This document shows positions 1 through 9,761 of a stretch of 44,015 nt of DNA, one piece after another. The first letter of the stretch is position 1; each line of letters begins with the position of its first letter. Source of the stretch: Bacteroidales bacterium (GTDB lineage: Bacteria > Bacteroidota > Bacteroidia > Bacteroidales > VadinHA17); the NCBI GenBank assembly GCA_017882345.1, contig JADGPT010000003.1:1-44015 (forward strand). The letters run 5' to 3'. The translations under genes were made by a program, and so were the position numbers. Under the pieces are notes generated by a model. That model was not told the DNA's origin. It did not search any database and was given only the letters and a program-made list of their open reading frames with translations.

Positions 1-77
1 CCCCAAATGGAGGGCTTTATCATTTTGCCTTTTTACTTTTGCCTTTTTACTTTTGTCTTTTGTCTTTTATCTTTTAT
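1..77 (-). repeat. A-rich AAAAGAC-type tract plus degenerate C/G-run element downstream of ugd
   Basis: Read on the minus strand, directly after the ugd stop codon, the DNA is a run of AAAAGA(C/T) and AAAAAGGC units. It ends in GATAAAG followed by a C-run/ATTTGGGG element cut by the window edge. The same two-part arrangement follows guaA, at 6693-6801. The unit is imperfect and its boundaries are approximate. I see no coding potential. Confidence 0.7.
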
Positions 78-1394
78 CTATCTTCTGCCTATTCCAAAAT
101 ATACAAATCCAAGTTTTTTTAGCTGAGCAGGGTCATAAATATTTCTGCCATCGAAAATCACCCTTCCTTTCATTAATTCAGCCATCCTGTTAAACTCAGG
201 AAGGTGAAATTCCGACCATTCAGTCATTAATGCAAGAGCATCGACATTTACCAGGGCTTCATAAGGATCAGAGTTGTACTCAATTTTGTTTCCAAGGAGT
301 TTTTTTGTTTCATTAATAGCCGCCGGGTCATAGGCTTTTACTCTGGCGCCAGCCTCAAGAAGACTTTCTATCAGAATGATTGAAGATGCTTCCCGGATAT
401 CATCTGTTTTAGGTTTGAATGATAACCCCCAAATACCAATTAACCTGTTCTTAAGATTATTATTAAAGAATTTATTCATCTTGTTGAAAATGACATTTTT
501 CTGGTACTCATTTGCTTTCTCGACAGCTTTGATTACATTTAGCTCATATCCATTGTCAGAAGCTGTTCTCAGAATCGCTTTTACATCCTTTGGAAAGCAT
601 GATCCACCGTACCCGGTACCCGGATAAATAAACTTGCTGCCTATCCTGGAATCACTGCCAATTCCTTTTCGGACATTGTTAATATCAGCGCCAAGTATAT
701 CGCATAAATTTGCTATCTCATTAATGAAACTGATACGTGTGGCAAGCATTGCATTTGCAGCATATTTTGTTATCTCCGCGGAAGCAATATCCATGAAAAG
801 TATCGGATGATTATTCAGTACAAATGGCATATACAGCCTGGTCATAATCTCCCTGGTTTTTTCATTATTTATTCCTATAACAATTCTCTCAGGTTTAAGA
901 AAATCGTCGATTGCCGCACCTTCTTTCAGAAACTCAGGGTTAGAAGCCATATCGAATGGAACGGATTCACCTCGTTTATCGAGTTCAGACTGGATGGCAG
1001 CACGAATCGTCTCAGATGTTCCCACAGGTACCGTACTTTTTGTTACTACAACGATGTGTTTTGTTATAACACGTCCAATATCCCTGGCAACATTAAGTAC
1101 ATGTTTCAGGTCAGCTGATCCATCTTCCCCGGGAGGTGTTCCTACAGCAATAAAAACTACCTCCGATCCTTCAATTCCTTCTTTTATATCTGTTGAAAAC
1201 GAAAGTCGCTTTTTTTCAATATTACTTCTGACCATACTGTCTAATCCGGGTTCATAAATCGGAATGGTCCCATTCTTAAGCTGTTGTATTTTATTACTAT
1301 CTACATCAACACAAGTTACATTGACCCCACTTTCAGCAAAACATGCGCCTGTCACCAAACCAACATAACCCGATCCTACTACAATAATTCTCAT
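78..1394 (-). CDS. ugd: UDP-glucose 6-dehydrogenase
   Basis: Oxidises UDP-glucose to UDP-glucuronate with two NAD+, supplying precursors for capsule, exopolysaccharide or lipid-linked sugars in the cytoplasm. The 438-residue protein has the N-terminal Rossmann motif GSGYVGLVTG near residue 7. A second conserved block is PEFLKEGAAIDDF. The catalytic-cysteine motif GGSCFPKD has the nucleophile at about Cys266, and the C-terminal UDP-binding domain follows. Length is normal for the family. It is transcribed alone, away from rpsA, behind a TATCTTTG box at 1435-1442. A repeat tract begins right after its stop. UDP-N-acetylmannosamine dehydrogenases share the fold, but the motif set fits Ugd better. 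Confidence 0.95.
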   Translation of the reverse strand: MRIIVVGSGYVGLVTGACFAESGVNVTCVDVDSNKIQQLKNGTIPIYEPGLDSMVRSNIEKKRLSFSTDIKEGIEGSEVVFIAVGTPPGEDGSADLKHVLNVARDIGRVITKHIVVVTKSTVPVGTSETIRAAIQSELDKRGESVPFDMASNPEFLKEGAAIDDFLKPERIVIGINNEKTREIMTRLYMPFVLNNHPILFMDIASAEITKYAANAMLATRISFINEIANLCDILGADINNVRKGIGSDSRIGSKFIYPGTGYGGSCFPKDVKAILRTASDNGYELNVIKAVEKANEYQKNVIFNKMNKFFNNNLKNRLIGIWGLSFKPKTDDIREASSIILIESLLEAGARVKAYDPAAINETKKLLGNKIEYNSDPYEALVNVDALALMTEWSEFHLPEFNRMAELMKGRVIFDGRNIYDPAQLKKLGFVYFGIGRR

Positions 1395-1434
1395 AAATCC
1401 TTAGGTATTTAAAGTATTTAGTTTATAAATTTTA

Positions 1435-1442
1435 CAAAGATA
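1435..1442 (-). promoter_or_regulatory. Putative promoter -7 box of ugd
   Basis: TATCTTTG on the minus strand matches the Bacteroidota consensus TAnnTTTG. It lies about 40 bases before the ugd ATG. A TTTTTG about 17 bp further upstream could act as the -33 element. This is sequence evidence only. Confidence 0.5.
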
Positions 1443-1595
1443 CTATAACAAGTCAAAAACAAAAATTTCAGGAATGGAATAGAAAGGCTTAAGACGACAG
1501 GCTACAGTTAACGGATTACAGGCTGACAAAATCATCAGACTCATCCTTTATCAATATGGCTGACGCCTGATGTAGTGTGAATTTATTCCATAATA

Positions 1596-1627
1596 TTGTG
1601 GGGATTTTGAAAAATATCATATCTTTG
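1596..1627 (+). promoter_or_regulatory. Putative rpsA promoter (TTG-N21-TATCTTTG)
   Basis: TATCTTTG at 1620-1627 matches TAnnTTTG, with TTG at 1596-1598 giving a 21-bp spacer. The implied leader to the rpsA ATG at 1692 is about 55-60 bases. It is AT-rich and has no Shine-Dalgarno sequence. The upstream gap from 1395 to about 1590 shows nothing else I can name. Confidence 0.6.
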
Positions 1628-1691
1628 CAACCAATTTTTCATACAAAATAATGTCTAACCTATTAATTATTAGTTCTTTTAATTTAAAATT

Positions 1692-3800
1692 ATGACTGAA
1701 AACAAAAAGAAAACAACCAAAAAGGAGGTTGTTGAAAAAAGCGAAGCTCCGGTAAAAGTAACAAAAAGGGCAAGGATCAAAGAAAAAAATGAAGATCAGG
1801 ATGTTACAACAGAAACATTAACTCCGGATGAAGCTGTAACCGGTATTTTAGAAGAGGCTCCTGAAGCTGAAGAGATAACTGAAGTTGCAAAAGCTGAAGA
1901 TTACGGATTCGAGTCGGAAGTAAAGAAAGAGAAGAGATCGAAAAAAACGGAAACAGAACCGGAAGATGAACCGGGGAAAGAATTTAAAACAATAGCCGAA
2001 CCACGAATTGCTGCCACAGCAGAAGAATTCGACTGGGTCTCCTTTGAGAGTGAAGAACTCCGGAATTCACCAAAATATAAAGAGTACGAATCCCTCTATG
2101 ACGAAACGCTCTCTACCGTTGCAGTTGATGAAGTGGTTATAGGAACAGTAATACAGATGACATTACGTGAAGTCGTAATAAATATAGGATACAAATCGGA
2201 AGGCGTTGTCAGTTTAAATGAATTCCGCTATAATCCAAATCTTAAAGTTGGCGATGAAGTTGAAGTTTATGTTGAAAGCCAGGAAGATAAAAAAGGGCAA
2301 CTCCTTCTTTCACATAAGAAAGCACGCGCAATTAATTCATGGGACAGGGTAAATGCTTCACTTGAAAAAGATGAAATCATTACAGGTTACATCAAGTGTC
2401 GTACAAAAGGTGGAATGATCGTAGATGTTTTTGGCATCGAAGCTTTCCTCCCTGGTTCACAGATTGACGTCAAACCAATTCGCGACTATGATGTATTTGT
2501 TGGTAAAACAATGGAATTCAAGGTTGTGAAAATTAACCAGGAATTTAAAAACGTCGTTGTTTCTCATAAAGCTCTTATTGAAGCTGAACTTGAGCAACAG
2601 AAGAAAGAAATTATCGCAAAACTTGAAAAAGGACAGGTTCTTGAAGGAACTGTTAAAAATATTACATCTTATGGCGTTTTCATCGACCTGGGTGGCGTTG
2701 ATGGCCTTATTCATATCACTGACCTTTCATGGGGCAGAGTTAATCACCCCGAGGAAATTGTACAGCTCGATCAGAAACTCAATGTGGTTATTCTTGACTT
2801 CGATGATGATAAGAAGAGAATTGCTCTCGGTCTTAAACAGTTGACTCCTCATCCCTGGGATTCTGTTGACCCGAATATGAAAATCGGAGATAAAGTAAAA
2901 GGGAAAGTTGTTGTTATGGCTGACTACGGCGCTTTTGTTGAAATTGCACCCGGCGTTGAAGGCCTGATTCACGTATCTGAAATGTCATGGTCTCAGCATC
3001 TGCGCAGTGCACAGGAGTTCCTGAAAGTAAGCGACGAAATTGAAGCAGTAATTCTGACACTTGACAGGAATGAGAGAAAAATGTCTCTCGGTATCAAGCA
3101 ACTCAAAACCGATCCCTGGCAGAATATTGATGATAAATATACTGTAGGTTCAAAACATACTGCCAAAGTTAGAAACTTTACAAACTTCGGTGTCTTCGTT
3201 GAGATTGAAGAAGGTGTAGATGGACTTATTCATATTTCTGATTTGTCCTGGACAAAGAAAATCAAACATCCGGCCGAATTCACATCTATTGATGCTGATA
3301 TAGAGGTAGTTGTACTTGAAATTGACAAAGAAAACAGACGGCTGAGCCTTGGACATAAACAGCTTGAAGAGAATCCATGGGATGTCTTCGAGAATCTCTT
3401 TACCATGGATTCAGTTCACGAAGGTACAGTAGTAGAAGTATTCGATAAAGGCGCTGTGATCGCTCTTCCTTATGGTGTTGAAGGATTTGTTACTCCAAAA
3501 CATCTTGTAAAAGAGGATGGAATGATGGCAAAAGTTGATGAGAAATTGATGTTTAAAGTCATTGAATTTAATAAATCAGCTAAGAAAATCATCGTTTCGC
3601 ATAGCAGAGTATTTGAAGACGAAAGGAAAGCTGCTGAAGCTCCGGTAAAGATATCAGAACCTGCTTCACCAAAGAAAACAACAAGGAAACAGAAATCAAG
3701 TTCTGAAAAAACAACACTTGGAGATATCTCTCAGTTGGCTGCTTTGAAAGAAGAAATGGAAGAAAAAGAGAATAAAGCATCCAAGAAAGCGAAAAATTAA
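1692..3800 (+). CDS. rpsA: 30S ribosomal protein S1
   Basis: RNA-binding ribosomal protein that recruits and unfolds mRNA on the small subunit. Six S1 OB-fold repeats are visible, starting near residues 144, 229, 316, 401, 489 and 575. Repeats 3 to 5 carry the classic G(V/A)FV(E/D)(I/L)..GV(D/E)GLIH.S(D/E)(L/M)SW pattern. The 702-residue protein is about 100 longer than many S1 proteins. It has a charged low-complexity N-terminal extension (residues 1-115, Lys/Glu-rich) and a Lys/Ser-rich tail after about 643. It heads a same-strand run with a STAS gene 29 bp downstream and rnz after that. No Shine-Dalgarno sequence precedes its ATG, as is usual in this phylum. Confidence 0.96.
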   Translation: MTENKKKTTKKEVVEKSEAPVKVTKRARIKEKNEDQDVTTETLTPDEAVTGILEEAPEAEEITEVAKAEDYGFESEVKKEKRSKKTETEPEDEPGKEFKTIAEPRIAATAEEFDWVSFESEELRNSPKYKEYESLYDETLSTVAVDEVVIGTVIQMTLREVVINIGYKSEGVVSLNEFRYNPNLKVGDEVEVYVESQEDKKGQLLLSHKKARAINSWDRVNASLEKDEIITGYIKCRTKGGMIVDVFGIEAFLPGSQIDVKPIRDYDVFVGKTMEFKVVKINQEFKNVVVSHKALIEAELEQQKKEIIAKLEKGQVLEGTVKNITSYGVFIDLGGVDGLIHITDLSWGRVNHPEEIVQLDQKLNVVILDFDDDKKRIALGLKQLTPHPWDSVDPNMKIGDKVKGKVVVMADYGAFVEIAPGVEGLIHVSEMSWSQHLRSAQEFLKVSDEIEAVILTLDRNERKMSLGIKQLKTDPWQNIDDKYTVGSKHTAKVRNFTNFGVFVEIEEGVDGLIHISDLSWTKKIKHPAEFTSIDADIEVVVLEIDKENRRLSLGHKQLEENPWDVFENLFTMDSVHEGTVVEVFDKGAVIALPYGVEGFVTPKHLVKEDGMMAKVDEKLMFKVIEFNKSAKKIIVSHSRVFEDERKAAEAPVKISEPASPKKTTRKQKSSSEKTTLGDISQLAALKEEMEEKENKASKKAKN

Positions 3801-3829
3801 TTAAATTTAGGCTATCAAATTTTATCACT

Positions 3830-4168
3830 ATGGATTTTAATATTGAGAGCCGGAATAACAGCACTGTAATTCAGATACTGTCGGAAAAGCTTGATACACA
3901 TATTGCTCCGGCACTTAAGTCGGAACTGGTGCTTGTCTCAGGTAAGGGTGAAAAGAATATCATCCTCGACCTTGAAAAATGTCAGTACTGTGACTCTTCC
4001 GGGCTGAGCGCTATATTAGTAGCCAACAGATTATGTAAAAATGCAGGGGGTACATTCGTTCTTTGCGGACTTAATGAAGCTGTTGAACGACTTATCACCA
4101 TTTCTCAGCTCGACACCGTTCTTACAATAACAGGATCGGTTGAAGATGCTGAAAAAATGATATCTTAA
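3830..4168 (+). CDS. STAS-domain anti-sigma factor antagonist-like protein
   Basis: A 112-residue single STAS domain, the fold of SpoIIAA/RsbV anti-anti-sigma factors. These switch partners according to the phosphorylation state of a serine. The signature DSSGLSAI spans residues 55-62; by analogy with SpoIIAA the phosphorylatable residue is the first serine, Ser56. The preceding strand IILDLEKCQYC and the following helix fit the family. It sits 29 bp after rpsA and 23 bp before rnz on the same strand, so co-transcription is likely. No anti-sigma kinase or PP2C phosphatase lies beside it, so its partner is unknown. It could regulate something other than a sigma factor. Confidence 0.88.
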   Translation: MDFNIESRNNSTVIQILSEKLDTHIAPALKSELVLVSGKGEKNIILDLEKCQYCDSSGLSAILVANRLCKNAGGTFVLCGLNEAVERLITISQLDTVLTITGSVEDAEKMIS

Positions 4169-4191
4169 AACAGATCGTTTTAAAGAGTGCG

Positions 4192-5115
4192 ATGAAAGTT
4201 ACTATACTTGGTAGTAGTTCTGCATTGCCGACTTCAGAAAGATATCCCTCCGCTCATGTGCTTAATGCGCATGAGCGGTTATTTTTAATAGACTGTGGTG
4301 AAGGTACACAGATGCAACTCAGAAAAACGAGGATCAGATTCGCAAAAATAAATCATATCTTCCTAAGCCACCTTCATGGCGACCATGTCTTCGGTCTGTA
4401 TGGATTATTGTCAACCTTCAGCCTTATGGGAAGGGAAAGCCCAATTCATCTTTATGCTCCTGAAAAATATGACAATATTCTGAAATCACATCTCAGAGAT
4501 TTTGATATAAATCTCAGTTTTGACATAGATTTTATTCCTCTTTCCGGCAATGAACCGGTTAAAATACTTGATGATAAGTATCTTACTGTAACATCATTTC
4601 CTCTTCAGCACAGGGTTCCCGCTTATGGTTTCCTTTTCAGGGAAAAAATATCTGACAGGAGTATTATCAAAGAATGCATTGATAAGTTTCATATTCCTCC
4701 TCTCAGGATTCCTGCAATTAAAAAAGGAGAGGATTTTATCACTCCTGATGGTACAATAATAAAAAATACAGAGATAACACTTCCTCCGCCAAAACCTTTG
4801 TCTTATGCCTATTGCAGCGATACGAAATATTTCAAACGGCTGGCATCTTTCGTGAAGGAAGTGAGTCTGTTATATCATGAAGCTACTTTCGATAAAACCA
4901 AAGTCGATCTTGCTGAAATTACAGGTCACTCGACAACTCTCGATGCGGCAAGAACTGCTATGGATGCAAGGGTCAGCACTCTTCTTATCGGCCATTTCTC
5001 AGCCCGTTATAAAGATGTTTTACCGCTCGTCGAAGAGGCCAGAACATTATTCCCGGAAACTTATGCCGCAATAGATGGTCAGACTTTTGAAGTGGGGAAT
5101 CTTACTCATCCCTAA
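4192..5115 (+). CDS. rnz: Ribonuclease Z (tRNA 3'-processing endonuclease)
   Basis: Zinc-dependent endonuclease that cleaves the 3' trailer from tRNA precursors. The 307-residue protein begins with the metallo-beta-lactamase strand MKVTILGSSSALPT. It carries the metal-binding motif SHLHGDHVFGLYG near residues 62-74, then SYAYCSDTKY, HEATF, EITGHST and LIGHFSARY with further metal ligands. The exosite-type insertion between the metal motifs is present. Length matches the short bacterial form. It lies 23 bp after the STAS gene in the rpsA run, and a promoter for guaA begins just beyond its stop. All expected metal motifs are intact. Confidence 0.95.
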   Translation: MKVTILGSSSALPTSERYPSAHVLNAHERLFLIDCGEGTQMQLRKTRIRFAKINHIFLSHLHGDHVFGLYGLLSTFSLMGRESPIHLYAPEKYDNILKSHLRDFDINLSFDIDFIPLSGNEPVKILDDKYLTVTSFPLQHRVPAYGFLFREKISDRSIIKECIDKFHIPPLRIPAIKKGEDFITPDGTIIKNTEITLPPPKPLSYAYCSDTKYFKRLASFVKEVSLLYHEATFDKTKVDLAEITGHSTTLDAARTAMDARVSTLLIGHFSARYKDVLPLVEEARTLFPETYAAIDGQTFEVGNLTHP

Positions 5116-5127
5116 TAAAAGAATATC

Positions 5128-5135
5128 TATCTTTG
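5128..5135 (+). promoter_or_regulatory. Putative guaA promoter -7 box
   Basis: TATCTTTG matches TAnnTTTG and lies 13 bases after the rnz stop and 28 bases before the guaA start. I see no TTG at 19-21 bp upstream, so the -33 half is unclear. Confidence 0.5.
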
Positions 5136-5162
5136 TGACCATTGTAATAAACTAATAAAGTC

Positions 5163-6692
5163 TTGCAGGAAAAAATTTTAATTCTAGATTTTGGATCTCA
5201 GTATACTCAGCTGATAGCCAGAAGAATACGTGAAATTAATGTCTATTGCGAAATATATCCATTTAATCATTTTCCATCTCCTGATGATAGTGTTAAGGGG
5301 GTAATCCTGTCAGGCAGTCCATCTTCTGTGCGTGACAAAAATGCACCAACTCCGGACCTTTCAAAAATCAAGGGGATCATACCTTTACTTGGTATCTGTT
5401 ACGGAGCACAGTATCTGGTTCATAATTATGGTGGAGAAGTTATGCCTTCGGGAATCCGCGAATATGGCAGGGCTAGCCTTATTTCTATAATTAATAATGA
5501 TCCACTCTTTAAAGATATAGAATCAGGAACACAGGTATGGATGTCACATGCTGATACTATCACCGCTGTCCCTGCTGGTTACGAGATTACAGGATCAACA
5601 GCTGATGTGAAAGCAGGAGCATTTCATATAAATGGTGAAAGTACATGGGGAATACAATTCCATCCCGAAGTATATCATACAACAGAAGGAACTAAGATAC
5701 TTAAGAACTTTGTAATTGGTATCTGTGGTTGTTCTCAGAACTGGACTCCCGATTCATTTGCCGGTTCAACTGTCGATAACCTGAAAGCCAAATTAGGTAA
5801 TGATAAAGTGATCCTTGGCCTCTCAGGAGGTGTTGACTCTTCTGTTGCGGCATTTCTGCTTCATAAAGCGATTGGCAAAAACCTCACCTGTATATTCGTT
5901 GATAACGGGTTACTCAGGAAGAATGAATTTACCAGGGTGCTGGAGTCATATCTTGGACTCGGACTTAATGTTGTTGGAGTTGATGCATCAGAAAGGTTCC
6001 TGGATCAATTGGAAGGGGTGAGTGATCCGGAGACTAAACGTAAGATAATCGGACGTGTTTTTATTGAAGTTTTTGATAGCGAAGCAAAAAAAGTCAGAGA
6101 TGTTAAATGGCTGGCTCAGGGAACAATCTACCCCGATGTAATTGAATCTGTTTCAGTTAACGGTCCGTCTGCAACAATTAAATCACATCATAATGTCGGA
6201 GGCTTGCCGGAAAAAATGCACCTGAGAGTGGTGGAACCACTCCGTCTCCTTTTTAAAGATGAGGTGCGAAAAGTAGGGCTGGCTCTCGGACTCCCTGATT
6301 TTATACTTAAAAGGCACCCTTTTCCGGGTCCGGGATTAGCAATCCGGCTGCTTGGAAAGATGACAAGAGAAAAACTGGAGATTCTAAAGGAAGCAGATGA
6401 AATTTTTATCGAAGGCCTCAAAAAACATGGGTTGTACGATTCTGTCTGGCAGGCTGGTGTGATTCTTCTGCCTGTGCAGTCGGTCGGGGTGATGGGGGAT
6501 GAAAGGACTTATGAAAATACTATAGTTCTCAGAGCAGTAAATTCAACAGATGGCATGACCGCAGATTGGTCGCATCTGCCCTATGAATTTCTTGGGTTAA
6601 TTTCAAATGAAATAATAAATAAGGTAAAAGGAATTAACAGGGTCGTTTATGATATCAGCTCTAAACCACCTTCTACAATTGAATGGGAATAG
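5163..6692 (+). CDS. guaA: GMP synthase (glutamine-hydrolysing)
   Basis: Converts XMP to GMP using ATP and glutamine. The N-terminal class I glutamine amidotransferase starts at [18 protein letters not shown]. It has the nucleophile in GICYGAQ (Cys79) and His167/Glu169 in FHPEVYHT. The ATP-pyrophosphatase domain follows, with the P-loop [11 protein letters not shown] near residue 219. The C-terminal dimerisation domain ends PPSTIEWE. At 509 residues it is full length. The start codon is TTG: an in-frame stop at 5148-5150 and no ATG nearer than inside the first conserved strand leave no good alternative. It has its own promoter box and is followed by a repeat tract. Confidence 0.96.
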   Translation: MQEKILILDFGSQYTQLIARRIREINVYCEIYPFNHFPSPDDSVKGVILSGSPSSVRDKNAPTPDLSKIKGIIPLLGICYGAQYLVHNYGGEVMPSGIREYGRASLISIINNDPLFKDIESGTQVWMSHADTITAVPAGYEITGSTADVKAGAFHINGESTWGIQFHPEVYHTTEGTKILKNFVIGICGCSQNWTPDSFAGSTVDNLKAKLGNDKVILGLSGGVDSSVAAFLLHKAIGKNLTCIFVDNGLLRKNEFTRVLESYLGLGLNVVGVDASERFLDQLEGVSDPETKRKIIGRVFIEVFDSEAKKVRDVKWLAQGTIYPDVIESVSVNGPSATIKSHHNVGGLPEKMHLRVVEPLRLLFKDEVRKVGLALGLPDFILKRHPFPGPGLAIRLLGKMTREKLEILKEADEIFIEGLKKHGLYDSVWQAGVILLPVQSVGVMGDERTYENTIVLRAVNSTDGMTADWSHLPYEFLGLISNEIINKVKGINRVVYDISSKPPSTIEWE

Positions 6693-6801
6693 GAAAAGAC
6701 AAAAGACAAAAGACAAAAGTAAAAAGACAAAAGTGAAATCAAGGAGAAAGGGAAAAGACAAGAGGATAAAGCCCCCCATTTGGGGGGTTGGGGGGTAAAA
6801 A
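6693..6801 (+). repeat. AAAAGAC tract followed by C-run/G-run repeat element
   Basis: Immediately after the guaA stop come tandem AAAAGAC units and AAAAGT-type variants, to about 6770. The core GCCCCCCATTTGGGGGG then starts at 6771, followed by TTGGGGGGTAAAAA to 6801. The C-run and first G-run can pair as a hairpin, and the G-runs could in principle form a quadruplex. Related copies lie at 1-77, 14731-14748, 33245-33271, 33291-33325 and 38401-38437. The rest of the gap before the next gene is AT-rich with nothing recognised. Confidence 0.75.
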
Positions 6802-6901
6802 ATTAGAAGTAAATACTCTAATATACAGGTAATTAGCCCCACTTTAAAAACTTTTCACCCTTTAAATTGTTGAAGTAAATTATTACATTGAAAATCAAAA
6901 T

Positions 6902-8503
6902 ATGAAAAGAAAAATATTAAACATCGTAGTTCTGACCGTTTCCTTTTTCCTTTTAACAATAACTGCTTCATCACAGGTATTAAATGAGGGGACTATTAAA
7001 TTTGGCAGGACTCTGAGTCTGATTGATGCATTCTATGTTGATTCTACCAATCTGGATATGCTTACCGAAAAAGCAATAATTGAAGTGCTGAAAAATCTTG
7101 ACCCGCACTCAACTTATATTTCCGCAAAAGATGTTAAAGAAATGAACGAACCTCTTAATGGCAATTTTGAAGGAATCGGCGTTCAGTTTAATCTTCTTCG
7201 GGACTCAATTATTGTTGTTGAACCTATTACCGGAGGTCCTTCAGAAAAAGTAGGAATAAGGGCTGGCGACAGAATTCTGACTATTGACAATGAAAAAGTT
7301 GCAGGAATAAAGATAACTACATCTGGTGTTCGAAGCAGGTTAATGGGACCAAAAGGGACAAAAGTAAATATAACTGTTTACAGAAGAGGAGAAAAGGATA
7401 TCCTTGATTTCACAATTATTCGTGATAAAATACCGATTTTTAGTCTCGATGCATCCTATATGCTTGATAAAGAAACAGGATATATTAAACTGAATAAATT
7501 TGCCGCCACCACCGAAAAAGAGTTTTCAGATGCAGTAACTAACCTCAAAAAGAGCAACATGAAAAATCTGGTCCTCGACTTAAGGGGAAATGGTGGAGGT
7601 TATATGCTGGCTGCAACAGAATTGGCTGATAAATTCTTCCCGGATCAGAAACTGCTTGTCTATTTAGCCGGAAGAAAGACTCCAAAGCAGGAATTTAAAT
7701 CAACCGGCAACGGGAGTCTTTCCTCAGCAAGGATCGTGGTTCTTACCGATGAAGGATCCGCATCAGCGAGTGAGATATTTGCAGGAGCTATGCAAGATTG
7801 GGACCGTGGTGTCATTATGGGCAGACGTACCTTTGGTAAAGGACTGGTTCAGAATGGATTTTACCTTACAGATGGTTCAATGATAAGACTCACGATAGCC
7901 CGTTATTACACTCCTACAGGAAGGTCAATTCAAAGACCATACAACGAGGGTTATGAGAAATACATGGAGAACTTCTATAAACGATTTACAGATGGTGAAC
8001 TGATGTCGGCTGATAGTATCCGTTTACCTGATTCTTTGAAGTATAAAACATTGGTTAACAGACGCATTGTTTACGGCGGCGGCGGAATAATGCCTGATAT
8101 TTTTGTACCTGCAGACACTTCATCCATTTCTCCATACTTTAACAAACTAGGTGCAAAAAATGTTCTTAATACCTTTTCACTTGAATATTTCGATAGAAAC
8201 AGGACAGTGTTAACTTCCCAGTATAAATCATTTGGTGACTTCAACATGAAATTTAAATTCAGTCCCAATGATATTAAAGCATTTATAGCAAAAGGAGAAG
8301 CTGAAGGAGTCAAATTCAATGAAGAACAATTCAACAAATCTGAAGATGAGATTCTGTTAATATTGAAGGGGTTTGTTGCAAGTAACATGTGGCAGACAAG
8401 CGAATTGTATCAGATTGTGAATGAAAACGATAAAGTGATCGCCAACGCGCTCAAAATTATTTCAGATAAGAAGAGTTATAATTTGATACTAGGTATTCAG
8501 TAA
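6902..8503 (+). CDS. S41 family C-terminal-processing protease with PDZ domain
   Basis: Exported serine protease of the CtpA/Prc type, acting in the periplasm on C-terminal tails of substrate proteins. The 533-residue sequence starts with a signal peptide (hydrophobic residues 7-22, likely cleavage near SSQ). A PDZ domain spans about 95-170 (GIGVQFNLLRDSI to GDRILTIDNE). The S41 core contains LDLRGNGGGYM. The catalytic dyad is Ser288 in GSASASEIF and Lys313 in TFGKGLVQNG; the 25-residue spacing matches the family. A C-terminal helical extension follows. It stands 21 bp before the rRNA methyltransferase gene, so the two may be co-transcribed. The substrate is unknown. Confidence 0.92.
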   Translation: MKRKILNIVVLTVSFFLLTITASSQVLNEGTIKFGRTLSLIDAFYVDSTNLDMLTEKAIIEVLKNLDPHSTYISAKDVKEMNEPLNGNFEGIGVQFNLLRDSIIVVEPITGGPSEKVGIRAGDRILTIDNEKVAGIKITTSGVRSRLMGPKGTKVNITVYRRGEKDILDFTIIRDKIPIFSLDASYMLDKETGYIKLNKFAATTEKEFSDAVTNLKKSNMKNLVLDLRGNGGGYMLAATELADKFFPDQKLLVYLAGRKTPKQEFKSTGNGSLSSARIVVLTDEGSASASEIFAGAMQDWDRGVIMGRRTFGKGLVQNGFYLTDGSMIRLTIARYYTPTGRSIQRPYNEGYEKYMENFYKRFTDGELMSADSIRLPDSLKYKTLVNRRIVYGGGGIMPDIFVPADTSSISPYFNKLGAKNVLNTFSLEYFDRNRTVLTSQYKSFGDFNMKFKFSPNDIKAFIAKGEAEGVKFNEEQFNKSEDEILLILKGFVASNMWQTSELYQIVNENDKVIANALKIISDKKSYNLILGIQ

Positions 8504-8524
8504 TCAGGAGTCAATATACTAATA

Positions 8525-9667
8525 ATGAGATTTGTAGCAAAGACTCTATACGGACTTGAAAAAGTTCTTTCAGAAGAACTTATCAGTCTTGGAGCCCTCG
8601 AAGTACAAACGGGTAACCGTGCAGTGTTTTTTAAAGGTGATATGAATCTTTTGTACAGGGCAAACTACTGTGTCAGAACTGCTTTATCGATCCTCATGCC
8701 AATAGCTGAATTCAGAATCCGATCAAAAGACGATCTGTATAATGAAGGATTGAAGATAGAATGGGATAGATTTATGGATCCTGATGATACATTTTCAATT
8801 GTACCTGTTATTAACTCTCCTCATTTTGGACATACTGGTTATGCCGGTCTGATTCTCAAAGATGCTTTAGCCGATTCTTTCAGGAATAAGACGGGAAGGC
8901 GTCCATCTGTTGATTCAGGTGATCCCCGGATTCTGATCAATCTTCATATTAGCAATGACCTCGCGACGATCTCACTCGACTCTTCTGTAGTTCCTTTGTT
9001 CAAACGAGGATACAGGCAGGAACAGACAGTTGCTCCGCTTAATGAGGTTCTCGCTGCAGGTATAGTGCTTTTATCAGGATGGAATATGTCTGCTTCTTTG
9101 ACTGATCCAATGTGTGGATCTGGTACCATACCCATTGAGGCAGGACTGATAGCCTGTAATATTCCACCAGGCAAATTCCGTCAATTCTTTGGATTTCAGC
9201 GATGGAAAGATTTTGATGAAGATCTGTTCGAAAAGATAAAACACGATTGTAACAGTCAAATTGTACTTTCATCTGTAAAAATATTCGGAAGCGATATCTC
9301 GGAACAAACATTACAGCATGCAAGAGCCAATGTTGCTAAAGCAGAACTGAGCGATGCCATATCCCTTGAAGTATCTGATTTTAAGAATCTTAAATCTGTT
9401 GACGATAATGGATTCGTTTTTCTGAATCCGCCTTATGGACAAAGAATTCAACCTGAAGAAATTGACCTTTTATATAGTATGATTGGTACAACGCTGAAAC
9501 ATAATTTCGCCGGAACCACAGCATGGCTGATAACTTCAAACAAGGAGTCACTCAAACATGTTGGTCTGAAACCTAAAGAAAAGCACACTCTTTTCAATGG
9601 CGCATTGGAGTGCGTTCTCCTTAAATATGAGATGTACCAGGGGACGAAAAAGCAGGAGAAGACCTGA
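8525..9667 (+). CDS. THUMP-domain class I SAM-dependent RNA methyltransferase (RlmL-like)
   Basis: Probably a 23S rRNA guanine-N2 methyltransferase, related to the N-terminal half of the E. coli RlmKL fusion. The 380-residue protein begins with a ferredoxin-like/THUMP RNA-binding region (1-160: FVAKTLYGLEKVLSEEL, then the conserved HFGHTGYAGL block). The methyltransferase domain follows, with SAM-binding DPMCGSGTIPIEAG near 195, GSDIS near 256 and the catalytic motif NPPYGQRI near 301. The RlmK half is absent, which is normal for standalone members. Target-site assignment is inference from the family; a gene symbol such as rlmL would need an alignment to confirm. Confidence 0.9.
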   Translation: MRFVAKTLYGLEKVLSEELISLGALEVQTGNRAVFFKGDMNLLYRANYCVRTALSILMPIAEFRIRSKDDLYNEGLKIEWDRFMDPDDTFSIVPVINSPHFGHTGYAGLILKDALADSFRNKTGRRPSVDSGDPRILINLHISNDLATISLDSSVVPLFKRGYRQEQTVAPLNEVLAAGIVLLSGWNMSASLTDPMCGSGTIPIEAGLIACNIPPGKFRQFFGFQRWKDFDEDLFEKIKHDCNSQIVLSSVKIFGSDISEQTLQHARANVAKAELSDAISLEVSDFKNLKSVDDNGFVFLNPPYGQRIQPEEIDLLYSMIGTTLKHNFAGTTAWLITSNKESLKHVGLKPKEKHTLFNGALECVLLKYEMYQGTKKQEKT

Positions 9668-9761
9668 TATCTCCTCATAAATGATGTTGATCACAGCAAA
9701 TAGGTACCTTTATCAAAAATATACCCATTATTTAAAAAACCGGAAACTGTGATAGTTAAAT

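Noticed and set aside
1526..1570. CAGGC...GCCTG inverted segment upstream of rpsA as an operator or riboswitch
   Set aside because: The arms are only five bases and the loop is long and AT-rich; this is within chance expectation.
6693..6770. AAAAGAC tandem units as a CRISPR array
   Set aside because: The units are 6-8 bases without unique spacers of constant length, and no cas gene is present.
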